Source: CAIRTM01 sp963723235 (GTDB taxonomy: Bacteria; Desulfobacterota; WTBG01; CAIYCZ01; CAIRTM01). From it: a DNA stretch of 64,000 bases. Numbering within the stretch: position 1 is the stretch's first letter; each line of letters begins with the position of its first letter. A program made the position numbers and the translations under genes. Below are positions 19,146 through 29,030 of the stretch, in pieces. The notes beneath the pieces were generated by a model. It was not told the origin of the DNA. It worked only from the letters and a program-made list of their open reading frames with translations, and made no database searches. The stretch is from NCBI GenBank assembly GCA_963723235.1, contig CAVRPV010000001.1:21832-85831 (forward strand). Direction: 5' to 3'.

Positions 19146-20110
19146 AAAACACCATCGCTTCTATATTTTAAAATACTGAGAAAATTCTAGCGGCATTATA
19201 GCATTAATCGGCGGCTGGCGGGGGGCTGTACGGCCTGTGTCCTGAAGTTGTGAGTTCTGAGAAAAAAAGGCTAGGATTTGGATTTATCTATCTCCGAACA
19301 CCCGGCTTCGAACTGACAAGGCTGCGAAACGATAGGGGTTTAAAACCTAAAATCTTAAGTTCAAAAACATGTAGGGTGGACTTGCGCAGCACGTCCACCA
19401 ATGGTCTTTCATGCCGGACGCCGATCCGGCATCCAAAATCTAAAATGTTTTTCGTACCCGTTCTTTGCCGCCCAAAGAATGGGTACCCTCAAGAAAGGGC
19501 GCCCAGCAACTCGTCCCGACTGAAGTCGGGATTCCCTCACAAAAAACATGTTCACGGCGGCGGCACGAACTCGCACATTCGGGCGCTCAGACAGCGTGCC
19601 GCACGGCATCCGCGAACATGCCTTTTGTTCGGCTTCGCTGCTAACGGGTTTTTAAAACCAAACCCTGAAACACATACGTAGTGGCCGCGCTGCATGGCAA
19701 CAATTTATTTGGAGGGACGGGCTTCTGCACGTCCGGGGTTTGAAACTTTTGACCTTTGAACTTTTGAACCTTGAACATCGTTTTTATGACCTTGGACCTT
19801 AGACCTTGGACCTTAGACCTTAGACCTGGGACGTCTTCTCCCCGCGCTTCGTCGCGGCCGGGGTTTGTTTTTCGATTTGCACATCACTGCATATTGGTAT
19901 ACTATCGCGTGTAACAACAAAGTGCACAGGCGAAACCGCAGCGGGGCAACAGGCATGCGGAGCAGGCGAAACAATCGCAACAGAAAAACCGTAGTATAAA
20001 AATCACGAGCGAGGAACCTGCAATTCAACAACGTTCACTAGGGCCACACGAGAGTTTTTCGCTAACTGTTGCACACTATTTGCAAACGCGGTGAGAGCAC
20101 AGGAGACGGC
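19146..20110. other. non-coding, palindrome-rich intergenic stretch
   Basis: No convincing gene. It holds an ATGCCGGA...TCCGGCAT hairpin at 19411-19432, CCCGACT-GA-AGTCGGG at 19515-19530, a segment with ttctttgccgcccaaagaa, and a heptamer tandem repeat at 19789-19830. An open frame at 19250-19681 has biased, arginine-rich, repeat-derived content and was rejected. Confidence 0.6.
19789..19830. repeat. tandem 7-bp repeat ACCTT(A/G)G x6
   Basis: Six consecutive heptamers: accttgg, accttag, accttgg, accttag, accttag, acctggg. A looser run of the same type (acttttgacctttgaac) precedes it from about 19743. Confidence 0.75.
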
Positions 20111-20482
20111 ATGGTCGACACGGACGAGCGCAGGCAGGCGCGGCGCATACAGACCAGCCTGAAGTTCATATCCTGCTCTTCCGGCCTCAACGCAGATTCC
20201 CGCATAATCAACATGAGCAGCAGCGGCGCTTTTATTGCAAGCAATCACCTCCTGCCTGTCGATGCTGAATTAGCCCTGCACCTTCAACTGCCCGGCGATC
20301 CTGAAATCATGCCCATTGACGCGCGTGTCGTCTGGACGAAAACTCACAGCAACGCGACTTCAGCCGGCATGGGCCTCGAGTTTACCGCTATTGCGCCCGC
20401 GCACCAGAAGAAACTGGCCGCTTTTATCGAACAAAGCCTTCGCCCGGACAGCGGCCAGGAGCAGGCCACGGTATATGTATAG
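20111..20482 (+). CDS. PilZ-domain protein (copy 1)
   Basis: A 123-residue PilZ-type protein, the usual bacterial c-di-GMP receptor fold. The N-terminal RRQARRI matches the RxxxR ligand motif, and NMSSSGAFI fits the D/NxSxxG motif; the strand GMGLEF follows near the end. ATG 20111 has AGGAG about 6 bases upstream. It is closely paralogous, also at DNA level, to the protein at 32741-33100 (shared LQLPGDPE-type core and ATVYV/AIVYV tail). Single-domain PilZ proteins usually control motility, exopolysaccharide or secretion, in keeping with the glycan-rich surroundings. Confidence 0.82.
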   Translation: MVDTDERRQARRIQTSLKFISCSSGLNADSRIINMSSSGAFIASNHLLPVDAELALHLQLPGDPEIMPIDARVVWTKTHSNATSAGMGLEFTAIAPAHQKKLAAFIEQSLRPDSGQEQATVYV

Positions 20483-20727
20483 GGGCAAAGCAGAAAAAGG
20501 CGTTGCCCCCCCTTAACCGCCAGCGTTGACGGATAAAGCTTTTTAATAGAACCCCCAATACATTTCTTTATTCTGCGTTTATTTCCGCCTCGTCAACAAC
20601 GTCCCCAAGTCTAGGTACGGACTTTCCGGCCTGCCGCGGAAAAGGACAATAAAAAGATTGAGCTTTCAGAATGCTTTGTTACTATAGGACATAATATTTA
20701 ATTTATTCAATATATAATAATTTTCCC

Positions 20728-21153
20728 ATGCAAACAGTAAAAGAGCTGTTTCTCAAATACCGTGAGGCAATCGGGGCAGGCCTGATCGTTTTGCTGGCGC
20801 TCATTTCCATAGCTGATGCAATACGCTTTTTTTACCATGCCCGCGAAAGCTACTGGAGCAGACTCGGCATCGAGTATTTTGAGCACCGCTATACCCGCCT
20901 GATTAATAACGTACCCCCTTCGGGCCTGTTCGGCTATGTGTGCGATCATGACGATCCGGTGGAGGCCAATGTGGAGTTTTTACTGTCCAAGTATCATCTC
21001 GCCCCCCGCCTCCTGAAAAAATCGGATGAGCCGGAGCTGATTATCGGAAACTTCCGCAATCTCCCCCTTGACAACAAGGCACTGACAGACCGGGGGCTGA
21101 TTGTCCTGCAGGATTTCGGCGAGGGTGTTCTCCTGCTCGGGAGGCGCGAATGA
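20728..21153 (+). CDS. single-pass membrane protein of unknown function
   Basis: A 141-residue protein with one N-terminal membrane helix (about residues 14-34, AIGAGLIVLLALISIADAI) and an extracytoplasmic region ending in GLIVLQDFGEGVLLLGRRE. Its stop overlaps the start of the next gene (ATGA), so translation is probably coupled to the polytopic glycosyltransferase that follows. I recognise no family. A helper or periplasmic partner of that enzyme is an inference from the overlap. Confidence 0.65.
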   Translation: MQTVKELFLKYREAIGAGLIVLLALISIADAIRFFYHARESYWSRLGIEYFEHRYTRLINNVPPSGLFGYVCDHDDPVEANVEFLLSKYHLAPRLLKKSDEPELIIGNFRNLPLDNKALTDRGLIVLQDFGEGVLLLGRRE

Positions 21154-22607
21154 TGCTGCAGGCCGTTCTCTGGATCATCATAACCGCCGCCGCAGGATTC
21201 TTTCTCGTTGCATGCCTGCTTCCACCGCTGCAGCCGGTTTGGGCGGGGCGCATAGTAGCTCTCAGCCTGGGTACGGGTATCGGTTTTGGACTTGCTTCAG
21301 CAGCAACCTTTGCGCTGCTTTTTGTTACGGGGCCCTCGCCGGCGGCGATCATAATAACAGACAGCGGCATACTGCTGATAACAGCGCTTTTCTACGTGAG
21401 GCACAGATCAGGGCTGTCAGGGCTCAATAGCGGCCCTGCGCTGCAGCAGCCGGCGCCGAACAGCCGGGGTATTTGTGTGCTTGCTGCCGGCTTTATCGTC
21501 ATCAGCATTGCGGCTGTTTACCTGTTCACCTCCATATCCCTTTTCCTGCCCGAGGGCTATGCAGATGCCTGGGGCATCTGGAACCTGCGGGCGCGGTTTT
21601 TATACCGGGGGGGAGAGGGCTGGCAGTCGGTCTTTTCGCCTCTGGTCACGCACAGCGAATATCCCTATCTTGTATCCGCATCGATTTTTCGCGGGTGGTG
21701 CTATGCCGGCCGGGAGTCAGTGCTTGTTCCCATTCTGCTTGGCGGAATTTTCACCTTTGCAATCCCTCTGCTGCTGCTGGCCGCCATGGCGCACATCCGC
21801 TCCGCAAGCCAGGGCATGCTCGCCTCGCTGCTGCTGCTGGGCATGCCTTATTTCATCTACCAGGGCGCGGGACAATATGCCGACACCCCCCTGGCATTTT
21901 TTATCCTGGCCACGCTTATTCTCGTCGCTTTGCACGACCGGGCAAGCACAGCGTCACCCCGGTTGCTCGTATGTGCGGGCCTCACCGCCGGGCTGGCCTG
22001 CTGGACAAAAAACGAAGGGCTGCTCTTTCTGTTTGCACTGATAAGCGCCAGAGTGCTGAGCGCTCTCATTCTGCACCGCACAAAAAATCTGAGAGCGGAC
22101 ATACTGTGCTTTGCGCTGGGGCTTCTTCCGGTTCTGCTGGTGCTGGTGTATTTCAAAACACAGGCCCCCTGCAATGATCTTTTCTCTCCCTCATATAGCC
22201 GCCTCGCTGCAATCGCATCCCATCTGTTGAGCGGATCCCGATATCTGTACGTCCTGCAAAAATTCATCGAACAGGGATTGACCTTCCACATGTTCATTAT
22301 GTCTCCGCTGCCGGTGCTTGCGCTGTATCTGTTCTGCATGGGCGCACGGGTGCAGCCGCAGGACAGGAATTTTCTGCTGACTGCCGCGCTGTGCCTGTGC
22401 ATCATGGCGGTCGGCTACTTTTTCATATACGTGATTACGCCGCGAAATCTCGACTGGCATATTCGCACGTCGCTGAACCGGTTGCTGCTGCATCTGTGGC
22501 CCGCTGTGGTCCTCGTCTTTTTTCTGATAGCAAAAGCGCCGCAAAAGCCTGTGGGGGAACTCGATCGGCCTCAGGGCGACATGGAAAATGCGTTGCCGGA
22601 CGGGTGA
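21150..22607 (+). CDS. polytopic membrane glycosyltransferase-like protein (GT39/ArnT type)
   Basis: A 485-residue protein with about 11-12 membrane helices. An extracytoplasmic loop after the second or third helix carries EGYADAWGIWNLRARFLYRG, where the acidic Asp in a D-x-W/Y context fits the catalytic loop of GT-C polyprenyl-phosphate sugar transferases. Later GAGQYADTPLAFFILATLIL and LACWTKNEGLLF match family positions. The frame is intact. Translation is coupled to the upstream membrane protein. The likely role is transfer of a lipid-linked sugar to a periplasmic acceptor; the sugar is unknown. Confidence 0.75.
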   Translation: MMLQAVLWIIITAAAGFFLVACLLPPLQPVWAGRIVALSLGTGIGFGLASAATFALLFVTGPSPAAIIITDSGILLITALFYVRHRSGLSGLNSGPALQQPAPNSRGICVLAAGFIVISIAAVYLFTSISLFLPEGYADAWGIWNLRARFLYRGGEGWQSVFSPLVTHSEYPYLVSASIFRGWCYAGRESVLVPILLGGIFTFAIPLLLLAAMAHIRSASQGMLASLLLLGMPYFIYQGAGQYADTPLAFFILATLILVALHDRASTASPRLLVCAGLTAGLACWTKNEGLLFLFALISARVLSALILHRTKNLRADILCFALGLLPVLLVLVYFKTQAPCNDLFSPSYSRLAAIASHLLSGSRYLYVLQKFIEQGLTFHMFIMSPLPVLALYLFCMGARVQPQDRNFLLTAALCLCIMAVGYFFIYVITPRNLDWHIRTSLNRLLLHLWPAVVLVFFLIAKAPQKPVGELDRPQGDMENALPDG

Positions 22608-23097
22608 AGAATCACCGCGAACAATATTGACGGTGAGGATCATCGGGATCATCAGGGTCAGACAGGCAAACCCGATGTAACTATCTGATAATAGCGTTTA
22701 ATTTTTTTCGGGGCCAGTTACGGGACGTTGTTGAAGGCTGAAGCGGGACAGGCGCAGTATGGATATCTCGAAAGCAGACAGAGTGAGGGCATTGGGGACA
22801 GATTTATTTATCGTGAACAATCACTATCACCAAGGCTCTCCCTACACACTTGAAAGTCACAGCCATCGTCGGCAGCTATCGCAAGGCGGAACCGTGGACA
22901 CGGGGCCATCAGCGGGACGCCCTTAAATAAGTAAATACGTTTTTTGCGAGAGAGATGGCAACCGCCGACAGGCAAAACATGCGCCATGTTGTACGCGTCT
23001 AAGAATCATGAAAGTTTTTTTAGCAGATAGCGACTATGATGTAATTGTCTTTCATTAGTGTCCCGGTTTGCACTACTTAACAAAAAGGAGGGGATCA
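22608..23097. other. intergenic stretch with gene remnants
   Basis: No intact gene. It contains a degraded copy of the 5' end of the FMN-reductase gene at 22852-22903 and a 15-base direct repeat (atcagcgggacgccc, 22908-22922) that recurs at 23999-24014 beyond the dinD-like gene. The remainder shows nothing recognisable. Confidence 0.5.
22852..22903 (+). pseudogene. fragment of FMN-reductase gene 5' end (copy A)
   Basis: Reads KVTAIVGSYRK and then falls out of frame, compared with VTAIVGSYRKGGTVDTVIDA at 29038. One G and one C are missing relative to that gene. No downstream part of the gene is present. Confidence 0.6.
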
Positions 23098-23966
23098 TGC
23101 CGAAGGGAAACGCACTGGCCGTGTTCGAGAATTTCAAAATCGGCGGGTCTACGACGAGAAGACGGAAACCTGGTATTTCTCGGTGGTGGATATCATTCCG
23201 GCGCTGATGCAGCAGCCGGATTTCCAGACGGCCAGAAAATACTGGAAGGTCTTGAAGAGCCGACTGAAGAAGGAAGGAAGTCAAATGGTAACAAATTGTA
23301 ACCAGTTGAAAATGACAGCCGAAGATGGAAAGATACGACTGACCGATGTCGCCGAGTCCCGAAACCCTGCTGCGCTTGATCCAGTCGTTCCCAGCCCCAA
23401 GGCCGAACCGATCAAGCTCTGGCTGGCCAAAGTCGGTTACGAGCGGATGCAGGACATGGCCGACCCGGCCCGCTCGCTGGACCGCGCCCGGGAGTACTGG
23501 CAGCAGCACGGCAGGAGCGAAAAGTGGATTCAGCAGCGGATGATCGGACAGGAAACCCGCAACAAGCTGACCGACTACTGGAAAGATCACGAGATCAAGG
23601 AAGAGGAGGAATTCGCCATCCTGACCAACATCATTCACCAGGAATGGAGCGGGGTTTACGGTCAAGAGCACAAGGCGATCAAAGGGCTGAAAAGCCAGAA
23701 CCTGCGCGACCACATGAGCGAGGCGGAGCTGATCTTCACCGCCTGGCGGAGCTTTCCACCCGCCAGATCGCCGAAAGCGTGAAGGCACCGGCATGGAGGA
23801 GAACGAGGATGCCGGGAAAAAGGGCGGCGGCATCGCCAAAAAGGCCCGGCTGGAACTGGAAGAGAAGACCGGCAGGCGTGTGGTGACGGGCGAGAACTTC
23901 CTCGGCCCGGCCAAAAAGAGAAAGCAACTCAAGGACATATCCGGCGGCTCAAACAAACGCAGGTAG
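23098..23966 (+). pseudogene. dinD: DinD/BRO-N-type DNA-damage-inducible protein, three frameshifts
   Basis: A protein of about 285 residues once repaired. ATG 23098 (AAGGAGGGG upstream) reads MPKGNALAVFENFK, loses frame near 23140 (one A missing), resumes as RRVYDEKTETWYFSVVDIIP and EPIKLWLAKVGYERMQDMAD, loses frame again near 23742 (one C missing, LIFTA then LAELSTRQIAE) and near 23790 (one G missing), and ends KKRKQLKDISGG at 23966. The N-terminal BRO fold is shared with phage antirepressors. DinD is reported to modulate RecA. Three homopolymer losses in one gene, plus flanking fragments, leave real decay and sequence error both possible. Confidence 0.75.
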
Positions 23967-24024
23967 GTTGTTCTCTCCGCGATAATCGGTATCGGCGTAT
24001 CAGCGGGATGGCCCCTATTCTATT

Positions 24025-24079
24025 CTCATCGTCGACAACTATCGCAAAGGCGGCACCGTGGACACGGTGATCGATTTGG
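24025..24079 (+). pseudogene. fragment of FMN-reductase gene 5' end (copy B)
   Basis: Reads LIVDNYRKGGTVDTVIDLAL, clearly related to the start of the gene at 29031, then stops shortly after. It lies just behind the second 15-base direct repeat on the far side of the dinD-like gene. Confidence 0.6.
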
Positions 24080-24237
24080 CTCTCGCTGCGCCGCACAATT
24101 TTTAATTGCGCCGTTTATTATTTCTGGCCGGCCCCGCCCGCATCGTGCGCCGGGATCAGTGTTGACACACAACCACCCCTGTTTTATAGTCTGCCCATCT
24201 CAAAGCACGTTTCTATCATTAACAGGTACGGGGGAGC

Positions 24238-24867
24238 ATGGATTACACAGAGTATCTAAAATTTTTCACGGCACTCCTGGCGATACTGAACCCGATCGGT
24301 GTGATACCGGTGTTCGTCGGGATGACCCAGGAAATGCCCGTTCCGGAACGCCGGCGGGTTGCCAGGACCACAGCGATCGCTGTATTCATCCTGCTGATTA
24401 TATCGAGTGTATTCGGAGAAGGCTTTCTGCATGTATTCGGAATCAGCATTGCATCGTTCCGGGTCGGCGGCGGTATTTTAATCCTCCTGATAGCCATCTC
24501 GATGCTGAATGCGCAGCATCCAGAGGGAAGCATTCTCCCGAGGAGGCACAGGAAGCTGAGACCAAGGACAACATCGCCGTAGTGCCGCTTGCGATTCCTC
24601 TGCTGGCAGGGCCCGGATCGATCAGCACCGTGATCATCTTTTCGAATCATATTTCGGACCCAATGGACTGGACATTCATGCTGATCAGTATCCTCCTGGT
24701 CGGGATTGTCGTCTGGCTTGCTCTTACGGCGGCCATCCCGGTTGGAACGTGATCGGCCGGACAGGAATCGATATTCCGTACGGATCATGGGGCTGCTGCT
24801 ATCGGCGATTGCAATCGAGTTCATCGTTGGAGGACTGCTTAAATTGATGCCGGGGTTGGCAACATAG
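24238..24867 (+). pseudogene. MarC-family integral membrane protein, about three frameshifts
   Basis: About 208 residues when repaired, typical of MarC/YhgN membrane proteins of unknown function. It starts ATG 24238 (GGGGAG upstream) with LKFFTALLAILNPIGVIPVF and SVFGEGFLHVFGISIASFRV. Frame shifts occur near 24535 (to HSPEEAQEAETKDNIAVVPL, AIPLLAGPGSISTVIIFSNH), near 24750, and near 24775 (to RIMGLLLSAIAIEFIVGGLL), ending at TAG 24867. All conserved helices are recoverable in order, so the gene content is complete. It stands between gene fragments and a small membrane protein. Confidence 0.78.
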
Positions 24868-24921
24868 GGAAGGGAAGGGGGTCCGCTGTCCCTTTTGATC
24901 AGTTTCTAACAGTAAGAGGCT

Positions 24922-25278
24922 ATGATGTTTGAACGAAAACATGAAAAACTTGCTCCGATATCAGTTTTTATCAGAAGGATGGCCACGTCTGTTGTAATGG
25001 CAGGCATTTTGATTGCAGTTGCTTTATTCATCGGTATCTCAGGCTATCATTGGATAGCGGGATTTGATTGGGTTGATTCTCTTTTAGAGGCGTCTATGAT
25101 TCTCGGGGGAATGGGGCCTGTAAATCCGCTTGCTACGGCTGGAGCAAAAATATTTGCTTCCGGATATGCGCTTTTTAGCGGGCTGGTATTCATAGCAATA
25201 ATGGGGATCGTTCTTGCCCCGGTAACTCATCGGATGCTGCATAAATTTCATATTGATGAAGAGGACCTGCAGCAGTGA
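24922..25278 (+). CDS. small membrane protein with a pore-loop-like segment
   Basis: A 118-residue intact protein with helices at about 18-40 (ATSVVMAGILIAVALFIGIS) and 82-104 (YALFSGLVFIAIMGIVLAPV). Between them lies a short hydrophobic re-entrant-looking stretch SLLEASMILGGMGPVNPL. This two-helix plus pore-loop arrangement recalls small ion-channel subunits, but no TVGYG-type filter is present and I know no assigned function. A second ATG directly after the first could be used. Confidence 0.6.
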   Translation: MMFERKHEKLAPISVFIRRMATSVVMAGILIAVALFIGISGYHWIAGFDWVDSLLEASMILGGMGPVNPLATAGAKIFASGYALFSGLVFIAIMGIVLAPVTHRMLHKFHIDEEDLQQ

Positions 25279-25336
25279 TGCCTGACAAAAGGGGCAAAGG
25301 GGACAGACAAACTATGTATTCAAGGAAGGTGACACT

Positions 25337-26808
25337 ATGACAGAAACAGACGACAGACAACACCGCTTGATCCTGCAGGGAATTGCCCATCGTGCAATGC
25401 TTGAAAAAGGGCTTGTTCCGGATTTTCCGCCCCGGGCCCTGGCCGAGCTCGACGCAATAAAAGGGCCGGCGACGCAAACTGCGGAGCCGACGCGTGATCT
25501 CAGGAACCTTCCTGGTGCTCCATCGACAATGATGATTCGCGTGATCTGGACCAGCTTACCGTTGCCGAAGCCATGCCCGACGGGGCCGTAAAGATTTTTG
25601 TCGCCATTGCCGACGTTGACGCTCTGGTCAGGAAGCAATCGGCCCTTGACGATCATGCGCAGCAAAACACCACCTCGGTCTACACTGCTGCCGAGACATT
25701 TCCCATGCTGCCCGAGAAACTTTCCACGGATCTGACCTCCCTCAATCTGGAATCAGACCGCCTTGCCATCGTCATTGAAATGGTGCTTGCCGGGGATGGA
25801 TCGCTTCAGAGTTCGGACCTCTACCGGGCAACGGTGCGCAGTCAGGCAAAGCTTGCCTACAACAGCGTTGCTGCCTGGCTGGAGGGTAACGGCCCGATGC
25901 CGCAGGGGATCGGCACGGTCAAAGGTCTCGACGAAAACCTTCGACTGCAGGACCGCATGGCACAGAAACTGAAAGCGCTCCGGCGCATGCACGGTGCGCT
26001 TGATCTTGAAACAATAGAAGCGCGGCCGGTCTTTGACGGAGATAGGCTCAAGGACCTGGAAGCCGACAAAAAAACAGGGCCAAAGATATTATTGAGGACT
26101 TCATGATCGCAGCCAACGGCGTTACCGCACGATACCTTGCGTCCAAAAAGGTTCCCTCGCTGCGGCGCGTAGTCCGCACACCCAAACGCTGGGACCGGAT
26201 CATCGAGCTTGCCGCGGAGCGGGGCACAACGTTGCCCGTGGAGCCCGATCCCAAGGCGCTGGAGCAATTTCTGGTATCGGCGAAAGCCGCTGATCCTCTC
26301 CACTTTCCCGATCTGTCTCTCAGTATCATCAAGCTTTTGGGTCCGGGTGAATACGTTGTCGAACTTCCGGGAGACAGCGCCGCGGGGCACTTCGGCCTTG
26401 CGGTCAAGGACTATACTCACTCCACCGCCCCGAACCGCCGATACCCCGATCTGATTACACAGCGGCTGCTGAAGGCAGCGGTGGCGGGACGGCCCCTGCC
26501 CTACGACAACGATGAATTGGCAGCGCTGGCAAAGCACTGCACCGAAGCGGAAGACGCGGCAAAAAAAGTTGAACGGCAGGTCACAAAATCCGCAGCGGCA
26601 ATACTGCTGGAATCAAGGATCGGGGAGCAGTTCGATGCCATCGTCACCGGTGCAGCTGACAAAGGCACATGGGTCCGTCTTCTGCACCCGCCCATTGAAG
26701 GAAGACTGGTGAACGGGTTTAAAGGATGGATGTCGGCCGCGGCTCCGCGTACAACTGGTTCGCACGGATGTGGAGCGTGGATATATCGACTTTAAAAGAG
26801 TGGTGTAA
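25337..26808 (+). pseudogene. RNase II/R-family exoribonuclease (RNB domain), about four frameshifts
   Basis: A 3'-5' exoribonuclease of about 490 residues after repair, shorter than RNase R and lacking its cold-shock domains. ATG 25337. Breaks: near 25515 (one T missing; then CSIDNDDSRDLDQL, the RNB catalytic Asp cluster), near 26070 (A-run; then RAKDIIEDFMIAANGVTARY), and near 26720 and 26740. Later hallmarks are YTHSTAPNRRYPDLITQRLL and an S1-like tail RVQLVRTDVERGYIDFKRVV ending TAA 26808. Motif order is fully conserved, favouring sequence error over decay. It overlaps a longer frame of the next gene, whose real start is downstream. Confidence 0.82.
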
Positions 26809-26866
26809 GGAGAGGCTGCTTCAGTCAAAAGAAAATCATCCGACGATTGACCCGGAATTATTCCAC

Positions 26867-27616
26867 ATGCAAAAACTGAGCATACTAACGATCAATATCC
26901 ATAAAGGTTTCTCCTGGAGCAACCGACGCTTTATCCTTCATCGGCTTCGTGAAGCGATCCGCTCCATTCACGCTGATATTGTCTTTTTGCAGGAAGTGGT
27001 TGGTGAAAATTTCGCACATGCGCAGAAGCACCCCAACTGGCCGGATCAAGCGCAACACGAATTTCTTGCCGATTCCGTATGGAGCCATGTTGCCTATGGC
27101 AAGAATGCATTGTATCCTAACGGCCATCATGGCAATGCGATCCTTTCAAAGTTTCCAATCCTGCATTCCGAGCAGATCGATATCTCGACCAATAGTTTTG
27201 AACAGCGCGGTTTTCTTTACTGCGCAGTTACCATCCCGGAGCATCCGGATCCGGTGCATTGCCTCTGTACTCATCTGGGACTTTTTGCCTTTTCGCGCCG
27301 TAAGCAGCTAGGTATGCACGCCGACTACATCAGCCGGTGCATACCACACGACGCGCCGATAATCATGGCTGGTGACTTTAATGACTGGCGCGGCCAATGT
27401 GTTGACAAGTTCGCTCTGCTTGTAGGGATGAAAAATGCGGCTGTTGAGGCAAACGGCAGGAAAGCGCTCACGTTTCCTGCCCGCAGCCCTCTTCTGCCGC
27501 TTGATCGAATTTACATCAGGGGATTGATGGCAACAAATTCCAGGACCTTCTATCGAGGCGTCTGGAAGAAACTTTCCGATCACGCGGCATTATTTATAGA
27601 AAGCGAGTTGCCATAG
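26867..27616 (+). CDS. endonuclease/exonuclease/phosphatase-fold hydrolase
   Basis: A 249-residue metal-dependent phosphodiesterase of the EEP superfamily. Motifs in order: LSILTINIHKG, ADIVFLQEV (metal-binding Glu), HHGNAILSKFPI, TRLGL-like CTHLGLFAFSRRKQ, the catalytic IIMAGDFNDW, and the C-terminal DHAAL (general base His). ATG 26867 was chosen because an upstream open frame only reads through the RNase tail in the wrong frame. The cardiolipin synthase starts one base after its stop. This pairing with PLD-type cardiolipin synthases is common and suggests a membrane-lipid role. Confidence 0.85.
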   Translation: MQKLSILTINIHKGFSWSNRRFILHRLREAIRSIHADIVFLQEVVGENFAHAQKHPNWPDQAQHEFLADSVWSHVAYGKNALYPNGHHGNAILSKFPILHSEQIDISTNSFEQRGFLYCAVTIPEHPDPVHCLCTHLGLFAFSRRKQLGMHADYISRCIPHDAPIIMAGDFNDWRGQCVDKFALLVGMKNAAVEANGRKALTFPARSPLLPLDRIYIRGLMATNSRTFYRGVWKKLSDHAALFIESELP

Positions 27617-27617
27617 T

Positions 27618-28984
27618 ATGATGAACGTTGATTTTATATTCTTTAACATTCTGCCGATTCTCGGCTTTCTTCTTGCCATGACGCTGCTGGTTCACCAAAA
27701 CCGCGAACCGCGGTCTCCTTCAAGCACGGTTGCCTGGCTGCTGGCAATTTTACTGGTGCCCTACCTTGGCGTACCTGCGTATATACTCTTTGGCGGTCGC
27801 AAATTAAAGCGCATGGCCAAAAACAAAGCTAACCTTGCACTGACATCAAAGACACCGGGGAACGACTGATAACCCAAAGTGTCGATAGTATTTTCCCCGC
27901 GCGCGCCGGCAACGAACTATCGCTGCTGGCAACAGGAGAAAAGGCATATACCACGCTTATTGATCTCATCGAACATGCTGAAAACAGCATCGATATCACT
28001 ACCTTTATTTTAGGAAACGATGAAACCGGCACAACGATTCTTGCGGCCCTGACGCGCAAGGCCGCACAGGGTGTTCGAGTACGCCTGCTTCTCGATGCAT
28101 TAGGCTCCTTTCGTGTATCAAAAAAGATGCTTGCCCCTTTATCGGCCAATGGGGGCACGTGCGCTTTTTTCATGCCGATGATGCATGTGCCCTTCAGGGG
28201 CCGGGCCAATTTGCGCAATCATCGCAAGATAATCATTGTCGACAACGCAACCGCAATACTGGGCGGCATGAATATCGCCGGAGAGTATATGGGCCCCTCC
28301 GGCACGCGGCGCTGGCACGACCTGTCGATCATGGTACGTGGGCCGGTACTTGCCGATCTTCACCATATTTTCTGCTCCGATTGGCAATTTGCCGCAAAGC
28401 AGGCGGCCGCAAAAGAGGAAATGCCTGTTCCGGCCAGCCATGGCGCACCTGTCACCATGCAGATAGTGCCGAGCGGCCCCGATGTCGCCGGCGATCCGCT
28501 CTATGAAAGCATCATTACGGCACTTTTCAAAGCCCAGCAGCGCATCTGGATTGTCACTCCGTATTTTATTCCTGACGAGATCCTGCTTAAGGCGATCTGC
28601 ATCGCAGCCAAACGCGGCATTGATGTGCGCATCGTGGTACCGCGGGTTTCTGACCATCGCCTTGCCGATCTGGTGCGACGAAACTATCTCAGGCTGATAC
28701 AGGACAGCGGTGCGACAATATATAACTTTACCCCCGGGATGTTGCACGGCAAGGTAATACTTGTCGATACTGCCCTTGGTATTGTAGGTTCAATGAACAC
28801 TGATATTCGCAGTTTTTTTCTTAACTATGAAGTCGCGCTGTTTATTTATGATGAAAACGTCGTACGCGATTTGGATGACTGGGTAACGGATATAATGAAT
28901 CAATCTGTTCAGGGTATTAAAAAGACAAATGTCGTTATTGAATTCTTCGAAGGAGTTGCACGCCTGCTGGCGCCGCTTCTTTAA
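27618..28984 (+). CDS. cls: cardiolipin synthase (phospholipase D family), frameshifted
   Basis: A membrane enzyme of about 455 residues condensing two phosphatidylglycerols. It has two N-terminal helices (FNILPILGFLLAMTLLV; VAWLLAILLVPYLGVPAYIL) and then two PLD domains with HKD motifs NHRKIIIVD and LHGKVILVD. The frame ends after NLALTSKTPGND; one base near 27838 switches to DIKDTGERLITQSVDSIFPA, which runs to 28984. It is preceded directly by the EEP-fold hydrolase, so they are probably co-transcribed. Alternative start at the second ATG, 27621. Confidence 0.88.
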
Positions 28985-29030
28985 TGAATTAATCTGTAGT
29001 GGAGGAAAAGGGAGCAGCTTGAGTAAACCT

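Noticed and set aside
19250..19681. 143-codon open frame in the 19-20 kb gap
   Set aside because: It runs through hairpins and repeat words, has biased composition and no ribosome site; treated as non-coding.
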